Program-made: the position numbers and the translations under genes
Notes under the pieces: model-generated
Database searches by the model: none
Told to the model about the DNA's origin: nothing
The model's input: only the letters and a program-made list of their open reading frames with translations
Source: Rhizobium redzepovicii
GTDB lineage: Bacteria; Pseudomonadota; Alphaproteobacteria; Rhizobiales; Rhizobiaceae
Length of the DNA: 64,000 nucleotides
Direction: 5' to 3'
Assembly (NCBI RefSeq): GCF_019793435.1
Contig: NZ_JAILYH010000009.1
Span: 62,001 to 126,000 of the forward strand
Shown here: one piece after another, positions 36,565-44,710 of the stretch
How the letters are laid out: every line of letters begins with the position of its first letter
Numbering within the stretch: position 1 is the stretch's first letter

Positions 36565-37077
36565 ATGGAGGAGCAAGTCTCGAAAACCGAGTTCCGCGAC
36601 GCGATGGCCAGGGTCTGTGCCCCGGTCAACGTCATCACCACCAACGGACCCGCCGGGCGCGGCGGGTTCACCGCCACCGCCATGTGCAGCGTCACCGACG
36701 AACCGCCGACGCTGCTGGTCTGCATGAACGGTCGCTCGGCCCAATGCGGCGTCTTTCTCGAAAACCACCGCTTTTGCGTCAACGTACTCGCCGATGACCA
36801 TCAGGAGCTCGCCGGCTATTTCGCCGGCCGCCAGGCGGATATGGCAGCACGCTATGCCGCGGCGGAATGGGTCGACATGCCGTCGGGAAGCCAGGCGCTG
36901 GCCGGCGCCATGGTTTCCTTCGACTGCCGGCTCACCGAGGCGCGCCTGGTCGGCACACATCATATCTTCATCGGCCAGGTGATCGGCATTCGTGCGCGGG
37001 CGGATGGCAATGCACTGCTATACTTCGACCGCAACTATATCAACGTGCCGACGCAGGTGGGCAGTTTCGGGGGATAG
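36565..37077 (+). CDS. hpaC: Flavin reductase component of 4-hydroxyphenylacetate 3-monooxygenase
   Basis: A 170-residue short flavin reductase (flavin_reduct domain) supplying reduced FAD to HpaB. Blocks are FRDAMARVCAPVNVITTNG, GFTATAMCSVTDEPPTLLVCMN, FCVNVLADDHQELA and the C-terminal HHIFIGQVIGI with FDRNYI. It starts 10 bp after hpaB. The pair forms a separate transcription unit about 10 kb from the ring-cleavage genes, with the transport and regulatory genes between. Confidence 0.9.
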   Translation: MEEQVSKTEFRDAMARVCAPVNVITTNGPAGRGGFTATAMCSVTDEPPTLLVCMNGRSAQCGVFLENHRFCVNVLADDHQELAGYFAGRQADMAARYAAAEWVDMPSGSQALAGAMVSFDCRLTEARLVGTHHIFIGQVIGIRARADGNALLYFDRNYINVPTQVGSFGG

Positions 37078-37259
37078 GCGGTCGGCTTCCCCATTGCCGA
37101 CCACCGATGGGAAAGCCGACTTGTTGTCGCCCCAACGGCTCGGGCCAGTGGCCTGCCCCTTACCGATCCGGGCCGAGTCACTCGTCTCGACTCGTCCCCC
37201 GTAAACAGAACGAGGGGTGCTAGGCGTGAGAGAGCAACGGAGAGGTTGCGGCTATCTCC

Positions 37260-37283
37260 CTTCGCCCCGCTAGCGGGGCGAAG
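37260..37283. terminator. Perfect 24-bp palindrome between hpaC and an aldehyde dehydrogenase gene
   Basis: Arms CTTCGCCCCGCT and AGCGGGGCGAAG meet without spacer at 37271/37272. It lies between two convergent genes, about 180 bp after hpaC and 54 bp past the aldehyde dehydrogenase stop. Without T-tracts, a bidirectional terminator or a small dispersed palindrome are both possible. The rest of 37078-37336 holds nothing recognisable. Confidence 0.5.
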
Positions 37284-37336
37284 GTGTCGGCAGGCGGATC
37301 AGGGGCTGACCGGCAGTTCGGTTGGCGCCGTTCCTC

Positions 37337-38815
37337 TCAGAGCTGGATCCACGCGGTTTTCAGATCGACATACTTATCCAGCGCATGCAGCGATTTGTCG
37401 TGGCCGTTGCCCGATTGCTTGACGCCGCCGAGCGGCACGCTGTTGTCGGCGCCGCCATAGGTGTTGACGTGCACGACGCCGGCGCGGATGCCGCGGACCA
37501 TCCGATGGGCGCGCGACAGGTTCGATGTCCAGGCAGCGGACGCCAGCCCATATTCCGTGGCGTTGGCGATCTGCAGAGCTTCGGCCTCCGTCTCGAACGG
37601 AATGATCGACAGGATCGGCCCGAAGACTTCCTCGCGGGCAAGCGTCATCGATGGCGTCACGTCGAAGACCGCCGGTCGCATGTAATAGCCGCCGGTCTCC
37701 TCCAGGATGCGGGTGCCGCCGGTGCGCAGCAAAGAGCCTTCCGACACCGCCTGGGCGACATGGCCGAGGTCTTTCCGCAGCTGGATCTCGCTTGAGATTG
37801 CGCCGGCCTCGGTGGAAAGCTGCAAGGGGTCGCCGACCCTCATGGAGGCGGCGATGCCGGCGACCTTTTCCGAAAATTCCTGATGGATCGATTTTTCCAC
37901 CAGCAGGCGGGAACCCGCGACGCAGACCTGACCGGAATTGCGGAAGATGCCGTAGGCGGAAATCTTGGCGGCCTGATCGAGATCCGGCGCATCGGCAAAG
38001 ACGATGTTCGGCGATTTGCCGCCCAGTTCCAGATAGACGCGCTTCAGGTTGGAGCGCGCCGAATATTCCAGCAGCCGGCGGCCGATCGGGCCGGAGCCGG
38101 TAAAGGCGAGCACATCGATATCCATATGCAGTCCGAGCGCTTCGCCGCTGACGGCGCCGCGGCCGGTGACGACGTTGAGCACGCCATCGGGTAATCCCGC
38201 CTCGGTGCAAAGTTCGGCGAGCCGCAGCAGGGTCAGCGATGCGCCCTCGGCCGGTTTCAGCACCACCGAATTGCCGGCCGCAAGGGCCGGCGCAATCTTC
38301 CAGGCGCCGATCATCATCGGGAAATTCCACGGCACGATGGCGGCGACCACGCCCACCGGCTCGCGGTGAACGAGGCCGAGAATGTTGTCGGCTGTCGGGG
38401 CGATCTCGCCATAGACCTTGTCGATCGCCTCGGCATAGTAGCGGAAGGTGCCGGCGGCATTGCCCGGCTCGGCCTTCAGCGCCATGGAGATTTCGGTGCC
38501 GTTGTCGCGCACGCCGAGCACGGCGAGTTCAAGCGCGTTCTTCTCGATCAGTTCGGCGATCTTCAGCAGCACCTTCTTGCGCTCGGCAGGGGCTGCCCGC
38601 GACCAGCCGCCTTTTTCGAAGGCGCGCCGCGCCGCTTTGACCGCCTGATCGACGTCTTCGGCGCCGGCATCGGCGATCGTCGTCAGCTTGGTTCCGTCGA
38701 TCGGGGAGATGACGTCCATCGCCGCTCCGCTGACGGCCAGGCGCCAGGCACCGTCGATAAACAGCGATTGGGGAGGAACGGGCTGCGTCCGCAACTGATC
38801 GATCTTGTCCTGCAT
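37337..38815 (-). CDS. Aldehyde dehydrogenase, PuuC/FeaB-like
   Basis: A 492-residue NAD aldehyde dehydrogenase. Blocks are GGWSRAAPAERKKVLLKIAELIE, VPWNFPMMIGAWKIAPALAAGN, LKPAEGASLTLLRLAEL, FTGSGPIGRRLLEYSARSNL, general-base Glu in LELGGKSPNIVF, Cys in GQVCVAGSRLLVE, and EEVFGPILSI. The group includes PuuC (gamma-glutamylaminobutyraldehyde) and broad aminoaldehyde or phenylacetaldehyde dehydrogenases. It is 58 bp downstream of an amino-acid/amine permease on the same strand, and next to hpaBC. Oxidation of 4-hydroxyphenylacetaldehyde to 4-hydroxyphenylacetate would feed HpaB directly; that role is inferred. Confidence 0.83.
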   Translation of the reverse strand: MQDKIDQLRTQPVPPQSLFIDGAWRLAVSGAAMDVISPIDGTKLTTIADAGAEDVDQAVKAARRAFEKGGWSRAAPAERKKVLLKIAELIEKNALELAVLGVRDNGTEISMALKAEPGNAAGTFRYYAEAIDKVYGEIAPTADNILGLVHREPVGVVAAIVPWNFPMMIGAWKIAPALAAGNSVVLKPAEGASLTLLRLAELCTEAGLPDGVLNVVTGRGAVSGEALGLHMDIDVLAFTGSGPIGRRLLEYSARSNLKRVYLELGGKSPNIVFADAPDLDQAAKISAYGIFRNSGQVCVAGSRLLVEKSIHQEFSEKVAGIAASMRVGDPLQLSTEAGAISSEIQLRKDLGHVAQAVSEGSLLRTGGTRILEETGGYYMRPAVFDVTPSMTLAREEVFGPILSIIPFETEAEALQIANATEYGLASAAWTSNLSRAHRMVRGIRAGVVHVNTYGGADNSVPLGGVKQSGNGHDKSLHALDKYVDLKTAWIQL

Positions 38816-38873
38816 CTCATGCTCTCACGAAAAAGGGTGGCGGAGATGATCCGCCACCGTTGATAGGGTTCGG

Positions 38874-40328
38874 TCAGGCTTCCTGCCCGGCGCCAAGCCG
38901 GGCAAAACCGACGGCATCCGCAGACTTCAGGCGCGCTGCGGCTAGCAATCCGACGATCCCGGCGATCAGCACGAGACCCGGCAGGAATACGCCGAGCGCG
39001 CCATTGGCGCCGGCGATGGCGCCAAAATTCGCCGAGATATAATAGACGAGCGCAAGCAAGATCAGCCCGGTGACGACAGGCAGCACCTTGACGGCCAGCA
39101 CATTCCGCTCGAGCCCCGGGTTGCGGCTGAAAAAGGCGACGATCGCAAAGGCGGTGAAGGCCATCAGCAGGATGATCGCAAGCGTCGCCACATTGGTGAG
39201 CCACGAAAACAATGCGAGCACCGGATCCTGGCCCGTCATAGCAAAGAGCGCGACGACAAGAACCGCGATGACCGTCTGGATGATGGAGCCTACATGCGGG
39301 CTCTGGAAGACCGGATGCGTAACGCCGACCGACTTCGGCAGCAGACCCTCGCGGCCGGCGACATACATGTAGCGTGCAACGCCGTTGTGGAACGCAAGGA
39401 CGCCGGCAAACAGACTGGTGATGAAGAGAACGCTCATCACGACGGTGATCCAGTGGCCGACATAGCGCTCGGCAAGGCCGAAGAGGAAAGTCGTGGGATC
39501 GGCGAGGCCCTGCAGTTCGGGCACGAGCTTGTCGGCGCCGGCGCCGTTCACCATTAGCCATGACGTCAGCATGTAGAAGAGGCCGATGATCAGAACCGAG
39601 ATATAGGTGGCGCGCGGCACGGTCTTGTGCGGTTCGCGGGCTTCCTCGCTGTAGATGGTCGTTGCCTCGAAGCCGATGAAGGCGGCGAAGCAAAAGAGGA
39701 TGCCGATCGCCGGCGTTCCGCTCCAGAAGGCGGTGGGCGTGAAGGGGGTGGCGGACAGGCCGCTGTCACCGCCCTTGGCCAGGATCGCAGCGTCAATGAC
39801 GAGGACGACGAGATATTCGAGAATGACGAGAACCATCAACACCTTGGCCGAAAGATCGACTCGCCGGTAGCCGAAGACGGCGACAAAGGCGATGCCGATA
39901 TAACTCCAGACCCACCAGGGAAGGTCGAGGCCGAGCTGCTCGGCGAAAAAGCCCCTGGTCGCTGCGCCGAAGAGGCCGAGGACGCCGACCTGCATGGCGT
40001 TGTATGCGAGGATCGCGATCAGCGCCGCCGCCCCGCCCATCAGGCCGCCGAGGCCTTGAGCCGTATAAGCGTAGAAGGCGCCGGCATTGCGGATATGGCG
40101 CGCCATGGCGACATAGCCGACGGCAAACAGCAACAGAATGCCGGTGACCAGCAGGAAGGTTAGCGGAATGCCCGCTCCGTTGCCGAGCATCATCGACAGC
40201 GGCACGCCGCCGGCAACCGCCGTCAGCGGTGCGGCGGCCGAAACCACCAGGAAGGTCACGGCGCCGACGCCGAGACTGTTTTTGCGCAGCTGGTTCTCAG
40301 CGGCGCTTTGCGAATTTTGCATATTCAT
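38874..40328 (-). CDS. APC-family amino acid/amine permease
   Basis: A 484-residue inner-membrane transporter with about twelve hydrophobic helices. The N-terminal GVGAVTFLVVSAAAPLTAVAGG and the FAAFIGFEATTIYSEEAREPHKTVPRA region (helix 6 with the Glu and the following cytoplasmic loop) are APC hallmarks. The substrate is likely an amino acid, polyamine or aromatic amine. It is divergent from the IclR regulator and is followed by an aldehyde dehydrogenase gene, forming an uptake-plus-oxidation pair. Tyramine or a similar amine fits the hpa context, but putrescine-type substrates cannot be excluded. Confidence 0.85.
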   Translation of the reverse strand: MNMQNSQSAAENQLRKNSLGVGAVTFLVVSAAAPLTAVAGGVPLSMMLGNGAGIPLTFLLVTGILLLFAVGYVAMARHIRNAGAFYAYTAQGLGGLMGGAAALIAILAYNAMQVGVLGLFGAATRGFFAEQLGLDLPWWVWSYIGIAFVAVFGYRRVDLSAKVLMVLVILEYLVVLVIDAAILAKGGDSGLSATPFTPTAFWSGTPAIGILFCFAAFIGFEATTIYSEEAREPHKTVPRATYISVLIIGLFYMLTSWLMVNGAGADKLVPELQGLADPTTFLFGLAERYVGHWITVVMSVLFITSLFAGVLAFHNGVARYMYVAGREGLLPKSVGVTHPVFQSPHVGSIIQTVIAVLVVALFAMTGQDPVLALFSWLTNVATLAIILLMAFTAFAIVAFFSRNPGLERNVLAVKVLPVVTGLILLALVYYISANFGAIAGANGALGVFLPGLVLIAGIVGLLAAARLKSADAVGFARLGAGQEA

Positions 40329-40455
40329 CTGCCTTCGTTCCCCTTGTTTAAGGACATCCGATCATCGCTGCGATGCGCGCAAGCGACCTCCACCAGAACC
40401 GGACTGACAAACGGTGTTTTTGGCTTTTGTTGATTTTGCCGCCGTCAGCGCTTAT

Positions 40456-40472
40456 GGTTCATTATTTGAACC
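40456..40472. promoter_or_regulatory. Dyad GGTTCA-N5-TGAACC
   Basis: Perfect 6-bp arms at 40456-40461 and 40467-40472 with an AT-only 5-bp centre. It is about 130 bp upstream of the permease start and 180 bp upstream of the IclR start, so it could be an operator for either direction. Confidence 0.4.
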
Positions 40473-40516
40473 GCAGCTTCAAATATAGACTTGCAAACAA
40501 TCCCGAGCTCTGTCAA

Positions 40517-40536
40517 GTTAATTCGCATGTTAAGTA
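40517..40536 (+). promoter_or_regulatory. Shared motif, copy 1 (upstream of IclR operon)
   Basis: GTTAATTCGCATGTTAAGTA matches the sequence at 47034-47053 in 15 of 20 positions without gaps, including the last nine bases TGTTAAGTA. The consensus is TTRATTNNCRTGTTAAGTA. The site is about 115 bp before the IclR start. A binding site for the IclR-type protein is the simplest idea. Confidence 0.55.
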
Positions 40537-40651
40537 TCTTGGGTCGCTGCCATGGTGCCGCAGTACAGGGTTTGCGGGCTGATTTGACGGATGGCGTAAA
40601 GCCGGATGCAACAAGCCGGGACATGAACCCTACTCCCCGAGAGGAAGAACG

Positions 40652-41437
40652 ATGAGCACGATCGGAAAGGCGCTTTCATTGCTGGACACCCTGTCACGGC
40701 TCGGCAAGGACGTGGGTCTGACCGACATCGCCCGCCTGTGTTCGCTCGACAAGGCGACGGCACGGCGCTTTCTGGTGGAACTGGAAAAACACGGTTTCGT
40801 CGAGCAGGACCCTGACAGCCGCCGCTATCGGATCGGTTCGGCGCCAGTTCGGCTCGCCCGCATCCGCGAGGCCCGCTATCCCTTCCTGCGGGTCGCTGTG
40901 CCCTTCATCAGGACACTTGCCGAATCCTCGGCGGAGACGGTGCATCTTTCCGAATTTTCAGGCGGCCGGCTGTCGACCATCCATGTGGAAGATCCACAGC
41001 GGGCGCACCGCATCATCGTCGATGTCGGCAGCATCCTGCCCTTTCACGCCACCGCGTCCGGCCTTGCCTTCCTCGCCTTCTGCCCGTCGACGGAGATCGA
41101 CGCGGCGCTGCGAAAGCCGCTCGAAAAATTCACCGACCATACCGTCGTCGACCCGCAGCTGGTCCGCGGCCTGCTCGACGAGACGGCCGCGCGCGGCTTT
41201 TCCATCAGTCATCAGGGTCTCGAAGCCGGCGTCATCAGTGCCGCCGCACCCGTGCGTGCGCCTGACGGCCGGCCGATCGGCTGCGTGGCCGTCGCCGCCC
41301 CGCTGTCGCGTACCACCAAGACCGCCATTTACGAATTCGGCGCGCAGGCGATCGCCGCTGCCGACGGAATTTCAGAAAAATACTACGGGTCGGAAAGGCT
41401 CACGGGAACCAGTCCAAAAACCAGGAGGAGAGATTGA
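40652..41437 (+). CDS. IclR-family regulator
   Basis: A 261-residue IclR regulator. The N-terminal winged helix (ALSLLDTLSRLGKDVGLTDIARLCSLDKATARRFLVELEKHGFV region, about residues 6-50) is followed by the GAF-like effector domain (about 75-250) with LPFHATASGLAFLAF, GFSISHQGLEAGVISAAAPV and VAAPLSR blocks. Its stop overlaps the start of the Tm-1-like gene by one base (TGATG), so the regulator is the first cistron of the operon it probably controls. IclR proteins commonly regulate aromatic-acid pathways. The effector is unknown. Confidence 0.88.
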   Translation: MSTIGKALSLLDTLSRLGKDVGLTDIARLCSLDKATARRFLVELEKHGFVEQDPDSRRYRIGSAPVRLARIREARYPFLRVAVPFIRTLAESSAETVHLSEFSGGRLSTIHVEDPQRAHRIIVDVGSILPFHATASGLAFLAFCPSTEIDAALRKPLEKFTDHTVVDPQLVRGLLDETAARGFSISHQGLEAGVISAAAPVRAPDGRPIGCVAVAAPLSRTTKTAIYEFGAQAIAAADGISEKYYGSERLTGTSPKTRRRD

Positions 41438-42690
41438 TGAGCCCTGCGGCTCCCTCGCCAAATATACTTGTCATCGGAACCGGTGACACCAAATGCGACG
41501 AACTGCAATTCATGGCGTCGGTCATCACCGAAGCCGGCGGCCGGCCTGTTATGGTCGATGTCAGCATTCTCGGCGACCCGCCCTATATTCCCGACCATTC
41601 CAAGCACGACATCGCCAAGGCGGCCGCGACCTCGATTGCGGCGATCACCGAAAGCGGCGATGAAAACAGTGCGATGGCCGCCATGGCCAGGGGCGCGGCG
41701 GCCTTGACCCGCCGGCTTTACGAGGACGGGCTCGTCGACGGCATCATCGTGCTCGGCGGCTCGATGGGCACGGATCTCGCTCTCGACGTCGCCGCCGTCC
41801 TGCCGCTCGGCGTGCCGAAATTCGTGGTATCGACCATCGCCTATTCCCACCTGATTCCGCCCGAGCGCATTGCGCCCGACCTGATGATGATCCTGTGGGC
41901 CGGCGGCCTCTACGGCCTCAACAGCATCTGCCGTTCGGTGCTGTCGCAGGCCTGCGGCGCCGTCGTCGGTGCGGCGAAGCACGGAACGAAACCGGATCGC
42001 ACCCGCCCGCTGATCGGCATGACCTCGCTCGGCTCCTCCTGCCTGAAATACATGAAGTATCTGCGGCCCGAGCTGGAAAAGCGCGGTTATGACGTCGCCG
42101 TCTTTCATTCCACCGGCATGGGCGGCCGCGCCTTCGAAGCCATCGCCGCACAATCCGGCTTTGCCGCCGTCTTCGACTTCTGCATCCAGGAGGTCAGCAA
42201 TCACCATTACGGCACGGTGGTAACCTCGGGTCCGGACAGGCTCGAAAATGCGGGCCGCGCCGGCATTCCGCAGATCGTCGCACCCGGCGCCGTCGACATG
42301 GTCGATCTTCAGGCCTGGCAGGCGTTGCCTGACATTTTCGCCGAGCGCCCCTACCATGGCCATAACCGGCTGATCGGGTCGGTGACGACCTCGCCGGAAG
42401 GCCGGCGGGAAGTGGCTCGGCTGATCGGTCGAAAGCTGGAACGGGCCGATGCGAAGGTCGCCTTCCTGCTGCCGACCGAAGGGTTGCAGGAATGGGACAA
42501 GCCGGACGAGCCGCTGCATGATCCGGAAGGCCTCGCCGCCTTCCTCGACGAAATGCGCCGCGCTGTTCCGCCCTCCGTCACCTTCCGGGAAGTCGACGCC
42601 CACATCAATTCTCCCGCCTTTTCCGCCGCAGCCCTTGCCCTTTTCGACAGCTGGGTTGCCGAAGGCATCATTCCGGAAGGACGGCCATGA
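41437..42690 (+). CDS. Tm-1-like ATP-binding domain protein (UPF0261)
   Basis: A 417-residue protein of the UPF0261/Tm-1-like family, named for the N-terminal half of tomato Tm-1. Conserved blocks include NILVIGTGDTKCDELQFM at the N-terminus, IIVLGGSMGTDLALDVAAVLPLGVPK, the second-half GMTSLGSSCLKYMKYLRPELE, VFHSTGMGGRAFE and the C-terminal VDMVDLQAW with HNRLIG. The biochemical role in bacteria is unknown. Many relatives have an adjacent TIM-barrel partner corresponding to the C-terminal half of Tm-1; none is here, and an HAD hydrolase gene overlaps its stop instead (ATGA). ATG at 41437 has AGGAGGAGA upstream. Confidence 0.82.
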   Translation: MSPAAPSPNILVIGTGDTKCDELQFMASVITEAGGRPVMVDVSILGDPPYIPDHSKHDIAKAAATSIAAITESGDENSAMAAMARGAAALTRRLYEDGLVDGIIVLGGSMGTDLALDVAAVLPLGVPKFVVSTIAYSHLIPPERIAPDLMMILWAGGLYGLNSICRSVLSQACGAVVGAAKHGTKPDRTRPLIGMTSLGSSCLKYMKYLRPELEKRGYDVAVFHSTGMGGRAFEAIAAQSGFAAVFDFCIQEVSNHHYGTVVTSGPDRLENAGRAGIPQIVAPGAVDMVDLQAWQALPDIFAERPYHGHNRLIGSVTTSPEGRREVARLIGRKLERADAKVAFLLPTEGLQEWDKPDEPLHDPEGLAAFLDEMRRAVPPSVTFREVDAHINSPAFSAAALALFDSWVAEGIIPEGRP

Positions 42691-43337
42691 CAAGAGAACG
42701 CGCCCTCATCCTCGATTTCGGCGGCGTGGTCACCCGCACCCTGTTCGAGACGCATGACATCACCGAGCGGACGCTCGGCCTTCCCCAAGGCTCGCTGACC
42801 TGGCTTGGGCCGTTCGACACGGCGACCGACCCGCTCTGGGTGGCGATGCAGAACCGCGAGATCAGCGAACGCGATTATTGGCTGACGCGGGCCGGCGAGA
42901 TCGGCCGAATGGTCAGAGAGAGCTGGACCGATATGCAGACTTTCGTGCGCCGCGCCCGCGGCGCCGAGCCGGAGTTGGTGCTGCGCCCTGAGGCCCGCGA
43001 CGCCATCCTGCGGGCCAAGGAAGCAGGCTTGAAGCTCGCGATCCTGTCGAACGAACTCGACCTTTTCTACGGAGCCGAATTCCGCAAGCGCTTCCCGCTG
43101 ATCGACCTTTTCGACGTCATCGTCGATGCCACCTACACCAAGATCCTCAAGCCCGACCCGCGCGCCTATGAGCAGGTGCTTTCCGAACTCGGCCTGCCGC
43201 GCGAGGCCTGCGTCTTTGTCGACGACCAAAAGAAAAACATCGAAGGCGCCGAAGCCGTCGGATTGCCGCATGTGCATTTCGACGTCACCCGCCCTGCCGA
43301 AAGCTATGCCCGCGCCCTTGCGATGCTGGGCCTCTGA
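42687..43337 (+). CDS. HAD-superfamily hydrolase (subfamily IA)
   Basis: A 216-residue HAD protein. Motif I is LILDFGGVVTRT, in which the residue two after the nucleophilic Asp is Gly instead of the Asp of typical HAD phosphatases; this is common in the YihX/epoxide-hydrolase-N-like subgroup. Motif II is AILSNE, motif III the Lys in ILKPDPRAYEQVL, motif IV VFVDDQKKNIEGAEAVG. It overlaps the Tm-1-like gene by ATGA and precedes two PLP enzyme genes. As the operon encodes a kinase and a presumed phospho-lyase, a phosphatase acting on a phosphorylated by-product is conceivable, but no substrate can be named. Confidence 0.83.
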   Translation: MTRERALILDFGGVVTRTLFETHDITERTLGLPQGSLTWLGPFDTATDPLWVAMQNREISERDYWLTRAGEIGRMVRESWTDMQTFVRRARGAEPELVLRPEARDAILRAKEAGLKLAILSNELDLFYGAEFRKRFPLIDLFDVIVDATYTKILKPDPRAYEQVLSELGLPREACVFVDDQKKNIEGAEAVGLPHVHFDVTRPAESYARALAMLGL

Positions 43338-43352
43338 ACGAGAGGAATTGAG

Positions 43353-44708
43353 ATGCGTGAAACCAACTTCATAATCGAAAACAATGCCCGCCACATGTGG
43401 CACCCGATGGCCCATCCGGCCGAAATGCAGGCGCAGCCGCCGCGCATCATCAACTCAGGCGAAGGCGTCGAGATCGTCGATATCCAGGGCAAGAAGGTGC
43501 TGGATGCCGTGGGCGGCCTGTGGAACGTCAATCTCGGTTATTCCTGCGAGCCGGTGAAGAAAGCGATCCGCGACCAGCTCGACGAGCTGCCCTATTATTC
43601 GACATTCCGCGGCACCACCAATTCGCCGCTGATCGAACTCTCCTACGAGCTTGCCGAATGGTTCAGGCCGGACGGATTGAGCCGTTCCTTCTTCACATCG
43701 GGCGGCTCGGATTCGGTCGAGACCTGCCTGCGGCTGGCTCGCCAGTACCACAAGATCAACGGGCAGCCGGAGCGCACCAAATTCGTCGCGCTGAAGAAGG
43801 GCTACCACGGCACGCATTTCGGCGGCGCCTCCGTCAACGGCAACCAGAATTTCCGCCGCAATTACGAACCGCTGCTGCCCGGCGTCATCCATCTGCCGGC
43901 GCCGTTCGCCTATCGCAACCCGTTCGACACCACTGATGATGCCGAGATCGCGGCCGCCATCGGCCGGCTCTTCGAGGACGAAATCGCCTTTCAGGGGGCC
44001 GACACCATCGCCGCTCTGATCGTCGAACCGGTGCTCGGCGCCGGCGGCGTCATCGTCCCGCACGAGACCTTCCTGCCGCTGATGCGCGAGATCTGCGACC
44101 GCCACGGCATTCTGCTGATCGCTGACGAGGTCATCACCGCTTTCGGCCGCACCGGCGCCTGGACGGGATCGCGCCTCTGGGGCGTCAAACCGGATCTGAT
44201 GTCGACCGCAAAGGCGATCACCAACGGCTATTTCCCCTTTGGCGCCGTTATGATCTCAGACAAGGTGGCCGAGGTGTTCGAAAGCAGCAAGGGCGCATTC
44301 GGCGGCATCGGCCACGGCTATACCTATTCCGGCCATCCGACGGGTGCGGCCGCCGCGCTTGCGACCTTGAAGGAGACGATGCGGCTCAACGTCGCCGCCA
44401 ATGCCGCCGTCCGCGGAGAGGAACTCATCGCCGGCCTCAGGAGGCTGCAGGACAGGTATGAACTGATCGGCGACGTGCGCGGCAAGGGCCTGATGTGCGC
44501 GCTCGAACTCGTCAGCAACCGGGAGAAGAAGAGCGCCGCATCGAAGGATGTCATGCAGAAGGTTCAGGATGCCGCCTATGAGGCCGGCGCGCTGGTGCGC
44601 ACTTCCGGCGCCAACGTCATCATGTCGCCGCCGCTGATCGTCACGGCGGGCGATGTGCAGACGATCCTGACGGCGCTCGATACCGGCCTTGCCGCCGCGG
44701 GAGCCTGA
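43353..44708 (+). CDS. Class III aminotransferase, omega-amine:pyruvate type
   Basis: A 451-residue PLP aminotransferase. Blocks are DAVGGLWNVNLGYS, FFTSGGSDSVET, KKGYHGTHFGG, IADEVITAFGRTGAW and the Schiff-base Lys287 in MSTAKAITNGYFPFGAV. It is clearly related to omega-amino acid and diamine:pyruvate aminotransferases and to the product of 20046-21422. AGAGGAAT precedes its ATG. In this operon it may convert a primary aromatic amine such as tyramine, or an omega-amino acid, to the aldehyde. It is 15 bp after the HAD gene and 2 bp before the next PLP gene. Confidence 0.85.
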   Translation: MRETNFIIENNARHMWHPMAHPAEMQAQPPRIINSGEGVEIVDIQGKKVLDAVGGLWNVNLGYSCEPVKKAIRDQLDELPYYSTFRGTTNSPLIELSYELAEWFRPDGLSRSFFTSGGSDSVETCLRLARQYHKINGQPERTKFVALKKGYHGTHFGGASVNGNQNFRRNYEPLLPGVIHLPAPFAYRNPFDTTDDAEIAAAIGRLFEDEIAFQGADTIAALIVEPVLGAGGVIVPHETFLPLMREICDRHGILLIADEVITAFGRTGAWTGSRLWGVKPDLMSTAKAITNGYFPFGAVMISDKVAEVFESSKGAFGGIGHGYTYSGHPTGAAAALATLKETMRLNVAANAAVRGEELIAGLRRLQDRYELIGDVRGKGLMCALELVSNREKKSAASKDVMQKVQDAAYEAGALVRTSGANVIMSPPLIVTAGDVQTILTALDTGLAAAGA

Positions 44709-44710
44709 TC

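Larger units (their letters stand above)
40329..40651. promoter_or_regulatory. Divergent control region, permease / IclR operon
   Basis: 323 bp, more AT-rich than the flanking genes, containing a 6-bp dyad at 40456-40472 and a 20-bp motif at 40517-40536 that recurs before hpcD. GAGAGGAAG at about 40640 is the ribosome site for the IclR gene. A short open frame through this region (40373-40582) lacks a ribosome site and is not considered a gene. Confidence 0.6.

Noticed and set aside
34956..36782. A 608-codon open frame on the minus strand opposite hpaB and hpaC
   Set aside because: It mirrors the codon structure of hpaB in a GC-rich genome, has no recognisable domain and no plausible ribosome site; hpaB on the other strand is unmistakable.
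40373..40582. Possible 69-residue small gene between permease and IclR
   Set aside because: There is no ribosome-binding site, the composition is unremarkable, and it overlaps the dyad and the repeated 20-bp motif of the control region.
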